Below, in pieces: positions 1 to 7,206 of a stretch of 64,000 bases of DNA (within the stretch, counting starts at the first letter, position 1; every line of letters starts with the position of its first letter). Source of the DNA: Streptomyces sp. CG 926. GTDB taxonomy: Bacteria; Actinomycetota; Actinomycetes; Streptomycetales; Streptomycetaceae. The position numbers were made by a program, and so were the translations under genes. Below the pieces are notes generated by a model. It was not told the DNA's origin, searched no databases, and worked only from the letters and a program-made list of their open reading frames with translations. The stretch is taken from the NCBI RefSeq assembly GCF_003148825.1, contig NZ_QGGZ01000001.1, forward strand, positions 1,116,001-1,180,000, given 5' to 3'.

Positions 1-134
1 GTGAACTGCTCTTCTGCGCCCACCACGGGCGCAAGTTCGAGCCGGAACTCAAGAAGATCGCCGCGGAAATACAGGATGAGACCGAGCGGCTCACGTCCGC
101 TCCGGCTGCCAATGCCGAACCCGAGGACCGCTGA
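1..134 (+). CDS. DUF7455-type small conserved protein (C-terminal part)
   Basis: The window opens inside a gene read in the third frame; only the last 43 codons are present, ending in TGA at 132-134. The visible protein reads ELLFCAHHGRKFEP and ends in an acidic helix. It matches, as I remember it, the C-terminal half of a ~70-residue actinobacterial family (DUF7455) that carries a CxxC pair and a later CAHH motif, probably a small zinc-binding protein. The same family lies next to hrdB in other Streptomyces, which supports the call. Function unknown. The start lies outside the window. Confidence 0.7.
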   Translation, partial: ELLFCAHHGRKFEPELKKIAAEIQDETERLTSAPAANAEPEDR

Positions 135-183
135 CACAGGCCTGCACCTCGCATCCGACGAGCCAGGACCGGCCAGGCCGGTC

Positions 184-222
184 GACGGGCGGCACCCCTG
201 AGACCCAGGGGTGCCGCCCGTC
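184..222. terminator. Bidirectional intrinsic terminator
   Basis: A perfect 17-bp stem (left arm GACGGGCGGCACCCCTG) closes a 5-nt loop, AGACC. It lies between the converging DUF7455 and protease genes, so it can stop transcription from both sides. There is no clear U-tract, as is common for Streptomyces terminators. Confidence 0.8.
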
Positions 223-243
223 CTCACGTCGGCGAGCCTGCGG

Positions 244-1170
244 CTAAGGCGTGCGATGCCCCTGTACGGGCCCTGCGTACGCGCCGGAGGCCCCGCGGGC
301 GTCCCACCGGATGTCCCGGACCTTCCCGGGCTGTGCGCCCGTCTCCGGGGCCAGTACGAAGTCGACCAACGGTGCGATACGCGTGTAGACCCCGGGGCTG
401 TCGGCGCGACCGCACCCCCGGCCCCACGAGACCAACCCGATGAGCCGCCCCCGCGCCACCAGCGGCCCGCCGCTGTCGCCCTGGCAGGCGTCCTTGCCGC
501 CGCCGCTGTCCCCCGCGCACACCATGGATTCCGCGCGGTACTGCCCGTCCGCGTCCCCGGGGTAGGCGCGCCCGCAGATCTCGTCCGCCAGCACCGTCAC
601 CCCGGCGGCACGAAGCCCGTACGCGTAGTCACCGAAGCCGCTCGTGTCGCCCCAGCCGTACACCGTGGCGTCCGTCCCGGCGGTGTAGGCGGGATGCCCC
701 GCCCCGGCCATGGGCAGCACGTGGTCGGCCGGTACCGGCTCGGCCAGCTCCAGAACGGCGAGGTCCCCGGCGTTGCTCGCCGGGTCGTAGGCCGGGTTCA
801 CCCTTGCCCCGCGCACCGCGATCTCCCGGCCATCGGCCGCCCGGAGCTCCGTACGCCCGGCGATCACCCGGAAGTCGGCCACGGACTCGACCGGGCCGCC
901 CAGCACCTGGCTGCCGAGGCAGTGTGCGGCCGTGACCACCCTGGTCGGGGAGACGATCACGCCCCCGCAGAACTGCCCGCCCCTCGTACCCCCGAACCGG
1001 TCACGGCTGGCGAGGGCGACGACCCAGGGGCTGTCGGCCACCTTCACCGGCTTCCCGCCGATCACCACGCTGTCCGCGGCCGCCTGCGGCACCTGGGCGA
1101 ACGGCGCCGCGGCCGCTCCCGCCGCCAGGGTCAGCGCTCCCGCCAGAGCACGGGCAAAGGGACGACGCAT
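244..1170 (-). CDS. Secreted trypsin-like serine protease (S1 family)
   Basis: This 308-residue protein starts at ATG 1170, with GGAGG seven bases upstream. Residues 1-32 form a Sec signal peptide: an Arg-rich start, an Ala/Leu core and an AxA-like cleavage region. The chymotrypsin fold follows. The full triad is visible: His83 in TAAHC, Asp136 in GDLAVL and Ser233 in GDSGGP. Asp about six residues before the Ser (KDACQGDSGG) predicts trypsin-like specificity for Arg/Lys. Cysteines at CGG...AAHC and around the serine fit the usual disulfides. It probably acts outside the cell in protein scavenging or during development. It stands alone, between two strong terminators. Confidence 0.9.
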   Translation of the reverse strand: MRRPFARALAGALTLAAGAAAAPFAQVPQAAADSVVIGGKPVKVADSPWVVALASRDRFGGTRGGQFCGGVIVSPTRVVTAAHCLGSQVLGGPVESVADFRVIAGRTELRAADGREIAVRGARVNPAYDPASNAGDLAVLELAEPVPADHVLPMAGAGHPAYTAGTDATVYGWGDTSGFGDYAYGLRAAGVTVLADEICGRAYPGDADGQYRAESMVCAGDSGGGKDACQGDSGGPLVARGRLIGLVSWGRGCGRADSPGVYTRIAPLVDFVLAPETGAQPGKVRDIRWDARGASGAYAGPVQGHRTP

Positions 1171-1268
1171 GAGGCCTCCTGACTCCGAGTGTGCATGACT
1201 CCACCCAGAGTGGGTCGCCCGGTGGCCGAGCGCACCCGCGCGGCCACCGTCGCCCTGTCGTCACCCTC

Positions 1269-1301
1269 GGTTCTCGGCGGCGGCCGGCGCCGCCGAGAAC
1301 C
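1269..1301 (-). terminator. hrdB terminator
   Basis: A perfect 14-bp stem with arm GGTTCTCGGCGGCG and 5-nt loop GCCGG starts a few bases after the hrdB stop codon at 1307-1309. It fits an intrinsic terminator for the minus-strand sigma factor gene. Confidence 0.8.
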
Positions 1302-1306
1302 ACCGG

Positions 1307-2890
1307 TCAGTCCAGGTAGTCGCGCAGCACCTGGGAGCGGGACGGGTGCCGGAGCTTCGACATCGTCTTCGACTCGATCTGGCGGATCCGCTCACGCGTG
1401 ACCCCGTAGACCTTGCCGATCTCGTCCAGGGTCTTGGGCTGGCCGTCCGTGAGGCCGAAGCGCATCGAGACCACACCGGCCTCGCGCTCACTCAGGGTGT
1501 CGAGCACCGAGTGCAGCTGCTCCTGCAGCAGCGTGAAGCTCACGGCATCCGCCGGGACGACCGCCTCGGAGTCCTCGATGAGGTCACCGAACTCGCTGTC
1601 GCCGTCCTCGCCCAGCGGCGTGTGGAGGGAGATCGGCTCGCGGCCGTACTTCTGGACCTCGATGACCTTCTCGGGGGTCATGTCGAGTTCCTTGGCCAGT
1701 TCCTCCGGGGTGGGCTCGCGGCCCAGGTCCTGGAGCATCTGGCGCTGGACGCGGGCGAGCTTGTTGATGACCTCGACCATGTGCACCGGGATGCGGATGG
1801 TGCGTGCCTGGTCGGCCATGGCGCGCGTGATCGCCTGGCGGATCCACCACGTCGCGTAGGTCGAGAACTTGTAGCCCTTGGTGTAGTCGAACTTCTCGAC
1901 CGCGCGGATCAGACCCAGGTTGCCTTCCTGGATCAGGTCCAGGAAGAGCATGCCGCGGCCGGTGTAGCGCTTGGCGAGGGAGACCACGAGGCGGAGGTTG
2001 GCCTCCAGCAGGTGGTTCTTGGCGCGGCGGCCGTCCTCGGCGATGATCTCCAGCTCGCGCTTGAGCTTGGGCGCCAGCTTGTCGGAGTTCGCCAGCTTGT
2101 CCTCGGCGAACAGACCCGCCTCGATGCGCTTGGCGAGCTCCACCTCCTGCTCGGCGTTGAGGAGGGGGACCTTGCCGATCTGCTTGAGGTAGTCCTTGAC
2201 CGGGTCGGCGGTGGCTCCGGCGACCACGACCTGCTGGGCGGGGGCGTCGTCCTCGTCGTCGGAGATGACGAAGCCCTTGTTCTCCCCGCCCTCCTCCTCT
2301 TCCTCGGACTCGGCCTTGGCGGCGTCGGGACCTTCGTCAGGGGTCTCGTCCTCGCCCGCCTCGTCCGCGTCCTTCTTGGCGGCGGTCTTCTTCGCCGCCG
2401 TCTTCTTGGCGGCGGTCTTCTTGGCCGGCGCGGCTTTCTTGGCCGCCGTCTTCTTCGCCGCCGTCTTCTTGGCGGCGGGCTCCGTTCCGGGCTCTCCCGC
2501 GAGCGCGTCCACGGTCTCCGGATCCGCCGCCCCGGCTGCCGGGGCCGCGGTGGTCGCGGGCTGCGCCGCCGTCGTCCTGGCCGCCGTCTTCTTGACGGCC
2601 TCGGTGGCCGTCCGCTTGGCGGGGCTCTTGGCTGCGACGCTCTTGCGGGGGGCGCGCTTGGGCGACTCCGCGGCACTGACCATCAGCGTCACACCCTCTT
2701 CCTCGAGGATCTGGTTGAGGCTGCGCAGAACATTCTTCCACTGGGTCGCAGGAATCTGGTCAGCCTCGAAGGCCCGACGCACGTCATCGCCGGCGATCTG
2801 CCCCTCGGCCTTGCCCCGCTCGATGAGCGCCATCACAGACTCGGAATCGGCGATCTCCGGCGGGAGCGTACGGGATGTGCTGGCCGACAC
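1307..2890 (-). CDS. hrdB: Principal (housekeeping) RNA polymerase sigma factor HrdB
   Basis: This 527-residue group 1 sigma-70 factor directs RNA polymerase to housekeeping promoters. The start is GTG 2890, preceded by GAGAGG; an in-frame ATG further upstream (3022) lacks conservation. The N-terminus [12 protein letters not shown] agrees with my memory of S. coelicolor HrdB. An Ala/Lys-rich region of KKTAA repeats (about residues 150-200) is followed by an acidic stretch. Region 1.2 begins near [11 protein letters not shown], region 2 holds [17 protein letters not shown] and [13 protein letters not shown], region 3 holds REPTPEELA, and region 4 holds the [13 protein letters not shown] near the C-terminus. 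Adjacent whiH on the same strand is the Streptomyces arrangement. A strong terminator follows. Confidence 0.97.
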   Translation of the reverse strand: MSASTSRTLPPEIADSESVMALIERGKAEGQIAGDDVRRAFEADQIPATQWKNVLRSLNQILEEEGVTLMVSAAESPKRAPRKSVAAKSPAKRTATEAVKKTAARTTAAQPATTAAPAAGAADPETVDALAGEPGTEPAAKKTAAKKTAAKKAAPAKKTAAKKTAAKKTAAKKDADEAGEDETPDEGPDAAKAESEEEEEGGENKGFVISDDEDDAPAQQVVVAGATADPVKDYLKQIGKVPLLNAEQEVELAKRIEAGLFAEDKLANSDKLAPKLKRELEIIAEDGRRAKNHLLEANLRLVVSLAKRYTGRGMLFLDLIQEGNLGLIRAVEKFDYTKGYKFSTYATWWIRQAITRAMADQARTIRIPVHMVEVINKLARVQRQMLQDLGREPTPEELAKELDMTPEKVIEVQKYGREPISLHTPLGEDGDSEFGDLIEDSEAVVPADAVSFTLLQEQLHSVLDTLSEREAGVVSMRFGLTDGQPKTLDEIGKVYGVTRERIRQIESKTMSKLRHPSRSQVLRDYLD

Positions 2891-3121
2891 GAACAACCTC
2901 TCGGAACGATGGGAACGGCTTCCGACCCCGGGCCTGGTGGTGCTGGACCGGAGCCGACGACCACCGACCGGGGATGGGCCGGCGGCGCGGGCAGGGGCCG
3001 GGGAGCTGCACAGCACCCCCAAGGGCTGCTGTCTTCCCTCCGTCGGCCATCACCTCTTACGTCATCGCGTGACCTCGCAGAGCGTTACGCCCAATCTTCG
3101 TGGCCCGAGTCACACCCCGTG

Positions 3122-3142
3122 CACAGGAGTGCCGCTCCTGTG
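3122..3142. repeat. Perfect inverted repeat upstream of the hrdB promoter
   Basis: Arms CACAGGAG and CTCCTGTG (8 bp, perfect) flank a 5-bp spacer, TGCCG. The repeat is about 35 bp upstream of the candidate hrdB -35 box, a typical activator position. It could also be a minor RNA hairpin downstream of whiH, but the whiH terminator lies closer to that gene. Confidence 0.5.
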
Positions 3143-3200
3143 GTCGAACCCGGCGTGTCGGGGATAGCGAACCGCCACGAAACGGGGCCTCACGCCGGTG

Positions 3201-3226
3201 TCGCCGGACCCGACCGGGCCCGGCGA
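3201..3226 (-). terminator. Probable whiH terminator
   Basis: An 11-bp stem with one mismatch (TCGCCGGACCC with GGGCCCGGCGA) closes a GACC loop about 40 bases after the whiH stop. It separates whiH from hrdB, which run in the same direction. Confidence 0.6.
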
Positions 3227-3263
3227 CATGTTCTGTACCCCCGCGCCCCCGCGCGTCCGCCCC

Positions 3264-4151
3264 TCAGTGCTCGCGCGGGGCGGGAACCACGCGCTCGACC
3301 TCCGGATGAACCGTCAGGAGCTGGCGCATGGCGTTCTCGGCACCCGTCGCGTCACCCGCGGCCAGGGCCTCGACCATCCGCGCGTGGTGCGCGACGCAGG
3401 TCTCGCTCGGGCGGTCGCAGGCGGTGATCGGGCTGCCGGAGACCTGGAGGGCGGCGGAAACGATGCCGGAGAGGTGCTCCAGCATGCGGTTTCCGGCGAC
3501 CTGGATGAGGAGCGCGTGGAACTCGTGGTCGGCGCGGGCGAAGGTGATCGCGTCGCCCTGGCCGAGGGCGTGGCCCATGATCTCGACCATGTCCGCGAGG
3601 CGCTGCTGGATGTCCGGGCGGCCGTGGCCGGCGGCGAGACGGGCGGCGAGCGGCTCGATGGTCCAGCGGAGCTCACCGAGCTCACGGCGCTGGTCGTCGC
3701 GCTGCGGGCCGAAGGCGCGCCATTCGATGATGTCGGGGTCGAGCAGGTTCCAGTCGGCGACGGGACGGACCCGGGTGCCGACGTTGGGGCGGGCGCTGAC
3801 GAGGCCCTTGGCCTCCAGGACCCGCAGCGATTCGCGGACCACCGTGCGGGAGACCTCGAAACGCTGGCCGATCTCCTCGGGGACGAGCGGACGGTCCGCG
3901 CCGAGGTCACCGGAAACGATCATCTGGCCGAGCTGCTGGACGAGTTGGCCGTGCAGTCCGCGTCCGCGGCTGCCTGCCGCTCGGCGGCCCACGCGGCTCA
4001 ACTCGACGTCGGCACCGTCCCAGTGGGGTGCTCCGACGCGGTCGGACCCGGGGGTCTCCCCGTAGGGGTAGCGGTCGAGTTCGCCCGGGCCGGCGAGGCC
4101 GGAGTCGGCATGGCGGGCGGCGGTCATCATGGTGTGCGCAAGGGTACTCAC
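3264..4151 (-). CDS. whiH: Sporulation regulator WhiH (GntR/FadR family)
   Basis: This 295-residue regulator starts at GTG 4151, with AAAGGA eight bases upstream. The N-terminus STLAHTMMTAARHADSG and the C-terminus VVPAPREH match my memory of S. coelicolor WhiH. Residues about 60-130 form the GntR winged helix (LVPEEIGQRFEVSRTVVRES). Residues about 145-285 form the all-helical FCD ligand domain, with the expected Asp and His metal-site residues (ARADHEFH...). In Streptomyces, WhiH is needed for sporulation septation in aerial hyphae, depends on sigma-WhiG and represses itself; its ligand is not known to me. Its place directly upstream of hrdB is the conserved arrangement. Confidence 0.92.
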   Translation of the reverse strand: MSTLAHTMMTAARHADSGLAGPGELDRYPYGETPGSDRVGAPHWDGADVELSRVGRRAAGSRGRGLHGQLVQQLGQMIVSGDLGADRPLVPEEIGQRFEVSRTVVRESLRVLEAKGLVSARPNVGTRVRPVADWNLLDPDIIEWRAFGPQRDDQRRELGELRWTIEPLAARLAAGHGRPDIQQRLADMVEIMGHALGQGDAITFARADHEFHALLIQVAGNRMLEHLSGIVSAALQVSGSPITACDRPSETCVAHHARMVEALAAGDATGAENAMRQLLTVHPEVERVVPAPREH

Positions 4152-4243
4152 GAATCCTTTGTCGGCCGTGCCTCCATCACCCTTGAGGTCTTTGGTGAAA
4201 AGCACACGAAAGGGTGATCGGTGCCACCTACGCAATTGACGAC

Positions 4244-4269
4244 TTATCGTAAAGAATCGGGCCTTTTGC
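4244..4269 (-). promoter_or_regulatory. Candidate sigma-WhiG-type promoter of whiH
   Basis: On the minus strand TACGATAA (4244-4251) shares CGATAA with the FliA/WhiG -10 consensus GCCGATAA. An A-rich GCAAAA lies 12-13 bp upstream. The spacing is short and the -35 (consensus TAAA) is weak. The call rests partly on whiH being a known sigma-WhiG target. Confidence 0.4.
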
Positions 4270-4275
4270 GGGGAG

Positions 4276-4307
4276 TTGCGGTCCGCTTGACGTGACACGG
4301 ACCGCAA
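4276..4307. terminator. Perfect 10-bp inverted repeat after the ABC transporter gene
   Basis: Arms TTGCGGTCCG and CGGACCGCAA pair perfectly around a 12-nt loop, 36 bases after the ABC gene stop. It can end that transcript. Because it also sits just upstream of the whiH promoter, an operator role is possible. Confidence 0.5.
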
Positions 4308-4342
4308 TGGTCCTCCCCGCGACTTCTCCCGAACCGGAACGA

Positions 4343-6136
4343 TCACCAACGGACCCGGCTGCGCAGTCCGGTGAACCCATAGGCGCACAACAGGACCATC
4401 AGCGACAACACCAGGGCGGTCCCGACGGGTTGGGCCATCACCCGCAGGGCCCCCACCAGCAGGCGGTCGACCTCCGGCGGCCACTGCCCCCAGGTCAGGC
4501 CGCGCAGCCGGGCCGCGAGTCCGGTCGACGGGTACGCGGACGAGCCCTCCAGCGCCTTGCGCACCAGCGGAACCACCATCACCGGTACGGCGAGCACCGC
4601 GGCCAGTCCCGCCGTGGCGGACCGGAAGACGCCGGAGGCCAGCACACCGGCCCAGGCGCAGCCGATGAGCAGCCCGGCCCAACTCACGGCCGGTGACAGC
4701 CACTCCACCGGCGTGCGCAGCGGGCCGCTGTCGAAGACCAGCGCGAGGGCGGCTGCGTCGGCGGCCACCGTCAGGGCGCCCAGCAGCAGGGCGAGGGCCG
4801 CGCAGATGCCGAGCTTGGCGCTGAGAAGTCCCATCCGGCGGGGCACGGTGCCCCGGTCGGCGGCGAGCGCGGGGTAGCGGTACTCCTCGCCGAAGGCCAG
4901 CGCGCCGAGCAGTCCCGCGCCCAGTGCGGCGGGCGGCAGCGGCAACAGTTCCGGCCAGGCGGCGAGCAGCCGGTTCTGCGGGGTATGCCCGGCCCGGGCC
5001 AGGACCAGGGCGGTGAGAACGGAGGCGACGACGACCAGGGCGGCGGTGAGAACGGGGGTGGCGGTCCCGAAGACCCGGAGCAACTCGTAGCGCAGGGGCC
5101 GCAGCGGGCCGCCCACGCGGCGCACGGCCGAGGCCGGGCGCCCGGAGCGGATCTGCCGGGGGTGCTCGCCGGACGTCTCGGCGGCGGCCTCCGTGCGGGC
5201 CGCACCGGGCTCCTGCGGGGTTCCGGCAGCGGTGCGCGCGGCCGGGACCGGCACCGCCGACGCACCGGCGTCGCCCGTCTCGTCGGCGAGCTGGTGGACC
5301 AGCACGCCGTGCCGGAACGCCGCCTCGCCCACCTCGGCGCAGTTGCTCCCGTACACGGACAGGCGGCTGCCGCTCTCCGCGACGATCTCCACCGCACGCC
5401 GGGCGGCTCGGGCCTCGCGGCCCAGCACATCGGCCAGCCGGGCCGCGTGCGGGGTGCGCACGGCGACCCTCGGCCGCAGCCGGGTCCGGGCGAACTCGGC
5501 CGCGTCCTGGTCGGCGACGAGCCGGCCCGCCTCGATGCTGACGACACGGTCGGCGCTACGGGCGGCCTCCTTGGCGTCGTCGGTGGTGAAGAGCACCGCG
5601 CCGCCGAGGGAGGCGTGGCCGCGCAGCAGGCCGTGCAGCCAGGCGCGTTCGCGTGGGGAGAGTCCGGCGCCCGGCTCGTCGAGCAGCAGGGTGCACGGAT
5701 CGGCGAGCAGGGCCGAGGCCAGTGCGACCCGGCGCTCCATGCCGAGCGAGAGTGAGCCGAGCCGCTGGTCCCGCAGTCCCGCGATGCCGACGACCTCCAG
5801 CATCGCGTCGGCCCGGGAGGCAGGCACCCCGGCAGCGGCACAGAGCATCCGTAGCTGATTGCGGACGGTCCGCGCGGGGTTGCCGGGAACATCGCCCAGG
5901 AGCACTCCGACCTCACGGCCGGGGTGCGGGATCCGGTGCAGCGCGCGGCCGCGGAAGTAGGTGACACCGCGGCCCGGTTCGAGTTCGAGCATGAGCCGCA
6001 GGGCGGTGGTCTTGCCCGATCCCGGCTCGCCGAGCAGGGCGGTCACATGCCCCGGGCGGGCCTCGAAGGTGAGGTCGTCCACGAGGGGCGGGGCGTCGGG
6101 GCGGGGCTTGCTGGTGAGTCCGATGGCCTGGAGCAT
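4343..6136 (-). CDS. ABC transporter: ATPase domain fused to membrane domain
   Basis: This 597-residue protein joins an ABC ATPase (residues about 1-220) to a C-terminal membrane domain with about six hydrophobic segments (about 345-595). Walker A is GEPGSGKTT (36-44) and Walker B CTLLLDEP (148-155). The signature is LSLGM (129-133) rather than LSGGQ. A linker of ~120 residues, rich in Ala, Arg and Pro, joins the halves. The layout resembles bacterial ABC-2 export systems (ATPase plus permease) made as one chain; the substrate is unknown. ATG 6136 is preceded by GAGAGAAG. It is a lone gene between whiH and the Nudix gene. The membrane half is too divergent for me to name. Confidence 0.8.
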   Translation of the reverse strand: MLQAIGLTSKPRPDAPPLVDDLTFEARPGHVTALLGEPGSGKTTALRLMLELEPGRGVTYFRGRALHRIPHPGREVGVLLGDVPGNPARTVRNQLRMLCAAAGVPASRADAMLEVVGIAGLRDQRLGSLSLGMERRVALASALLADPCTLLLDEPGAGLSPRERAWLHGLLRGHASLGGAVLFTTDDAKEAARSADRVVSIEAGRLVADQDAAEFARTRLRPRVAVRTPHAARLADVLGREARAARRAVEIVAESGSRLSVYGSNCAEVGEAAFRHGVLVHQLADETGDAGASAVPVPAARTAAGTPQEPGAARTEAAAETSGEHPRQIRSGRPASAVRRVGGPLRPLRYELLRVFGTATPVLTAALVVVASVLTALVLARAGHTPQNRLLAAWPELLPLPPAALGAGLLGALAFGEEYRYPALAADRGTVPRRMGLLSAKLGICAALALLLGALTVAADAAALALVFDSGPLRTPVEWLSPAVSWAGLLIGCAWAGVLASGVFRSATAGLAAVLAVPVMVVPLVRKALEGSSAYPSTGLAARLRGLTWGQWPPEVDRLLVGALRVMAQPVGTALVLSLMVLLCAYGFTGLRSRVRW

Positions 6137-6339
6137 CGCTTCTCTCGCGGGGGGTGAGACCGCTCAGCGGCAGGGTGGGTACCGCAAGCAAGATAACGCG
6201 ATATGTCCGATATTCGGCGCAACCGGTCCGATGGAATGCCGATACTGCCGCCGCCGGGCCCCTTACGGACGGCGGGTCCGGCCCCGGGATCGGGCACGGT
6301 GGTCCCGTAGCCGGCGAAAGCGCCTCGTACGCCGCGGTG

Positions 6340-7086
6340 TCAGACTTCCGGACGCAGCATCGGCGGGTTGAGCAGAGTGGCCCCGCCCGCCCGGAACAGC
6401 TGGGCCGGACGTCCGCCCTGACGGGTCGTCGTACCTCCGGCAGGCACCAGGAACCCGGGGGTGCCGGTGACCTTGCGGTGGAAGTTGCGCGGGTCGAGGG
6501 ACACTCCCCAGACCGCCTCGTAGACCCGGCGCAGCTCGCCGACGGTGAACTCCGGCGGGCAGAAGGCCGTGGCCAGCGAGGAGTACTCGATCTTCGAGCG
6601 GGCCCGCTCCACACCGTCGGCGAGGATCCGGGCGTGGTCGAAGGCAAGCCCCGTGGAGTCCTCGTCGGTGCCGGCCAGCACCTCGTCGACCGGAGCCCAG
6701 CGCGCGCTGTTCGCATCGCCCCCGGCCCGGGGCGCAGGCAGGTCCGGAGCCAGCACCAGGTGCGCCACGCTGACGACACGCATCCGCGGATCCCGCTTCG
6801 GATCGCCGTAGGTGGCCAGCTGCTCGAGGTGCGCTCCGTTGCCCGCGCCGGGCAGGGCGGGGTCGTGCGCGCAGAGGCCGGTCTCCTCGGAGAGCTCCCT
6901 GGCGGCGGCCCCCGCCAGGTCCTCGTCCTCGCGGACGAAACCTCCGGGCAGCGCCCAGCGGCCCTGGAACGGCTGCTCACCTCTCCGGACGACCAGCGCG
7001 CAGAGCGCGTGGCGCCGCACGGTGAGCACGACCAGGTCGACGGTGACGGCGAAGGGCGGATAGGCCGACGGGTCGTAGGGCGACAT
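6340..7086 (-). CDS. Nudix hydrolase-like protein with C-terminal winged helix (NrtR-like)
   Basis: In this 248-residue protein the Nudix box is complete: G49-x5-E55-x7-R63-E64-L-S-E67-E68-T-G-L71. The region after about residue 150 (SLATAFCPPEFTVGELRRVYEAVWG...NFHRKV) is the winged-helix domain of the NrtR family, Nudix proteins that sense ADP-ribose-type nucleotides and repress NAD metabolism genes. Because the box is intact it may be an active ADP-ribose pyrophosphatase, a regulator, or both. A near-palindrome directly upstream of the start suggests self-regulation. No NAD gene lies next to it, so the regulon is open. Confidence 0.8.
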   Translation of the reverse strand: MSPYDPSAYPPFAVTVDLVVLTVRRHALCALVVRRGEQPFQGRWALPGGFVREDEDLAGAAARELSEETGLCAHDPALPGAGNGAHLEQLATYGDPKRDPRMRVVSVAHLVLAPDLPAPRAGGDANSARWAPVDEVLAGTDEDSTGLAFDHARILADGVERARSKIEYSSLATAFCPPEFTVGELRRVYEAVWGVSLDPRNFHRKVTGTPGFLVPAGGTTTRQGGRPAQLFRAGGATLLNPPMLRPEV

Positions 7087-7096
7087 GCCGCGATCA

Positions 7097-7117
7097 TAGT
7101 CGTCTGCCTGACGATAA
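7097..7117. promoter_or_regulatory. Candidate NrtR-type operator
   Basis: Arms TAGTCGTC and GACGATAA around a 5-bp spacer form an imperfect palindrome (6 of 8 positions, inner 5 perfect). It ends about 10 bp before the Nudix gene start. Position and symmetry fit an autoregulatory repressor site. Binding is inference. Confidence 0.5.
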
Positions 7118-7206
7118 ACAGCGCTTTGGTGACCTTGAAGGCCGTACCCCGAAGGCGGGAGCCCTTCGATCGGGCGGACGGCCCGGCCGGAACGGGGTGA
7201 GCGTGC

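Larger units (their letters stand above)
2891..3263 (-). promoter_or_regulatory. hrdB upstream region with candidate ECF-type promoter
   Basis: This 373-bp gap between whiH and hrdB has no gene. On the minus strand GTAACG (3083-3088) and CGATGA (3062-3067) lie 15 bp apart. This resembles, from memory, the ECF sigma (ShbA) promoter that drives hrdB in Streptomyces. It lies about 170 bp before the hrdB start, leaving a long leader. A perfect inverted repeat (3122-3142) sits just upstream of the -35, and the whiH terminator fills the far end. The promoter assignment is inference. Confidence 0.5.

Noticed and set aside
1346..3427. 693-codon plus-strand frame opposite hrdB.
   Set aside because: Shadow of hrdB, with Leu/Gly/Arg runs mirroring the KKTAA repeats.
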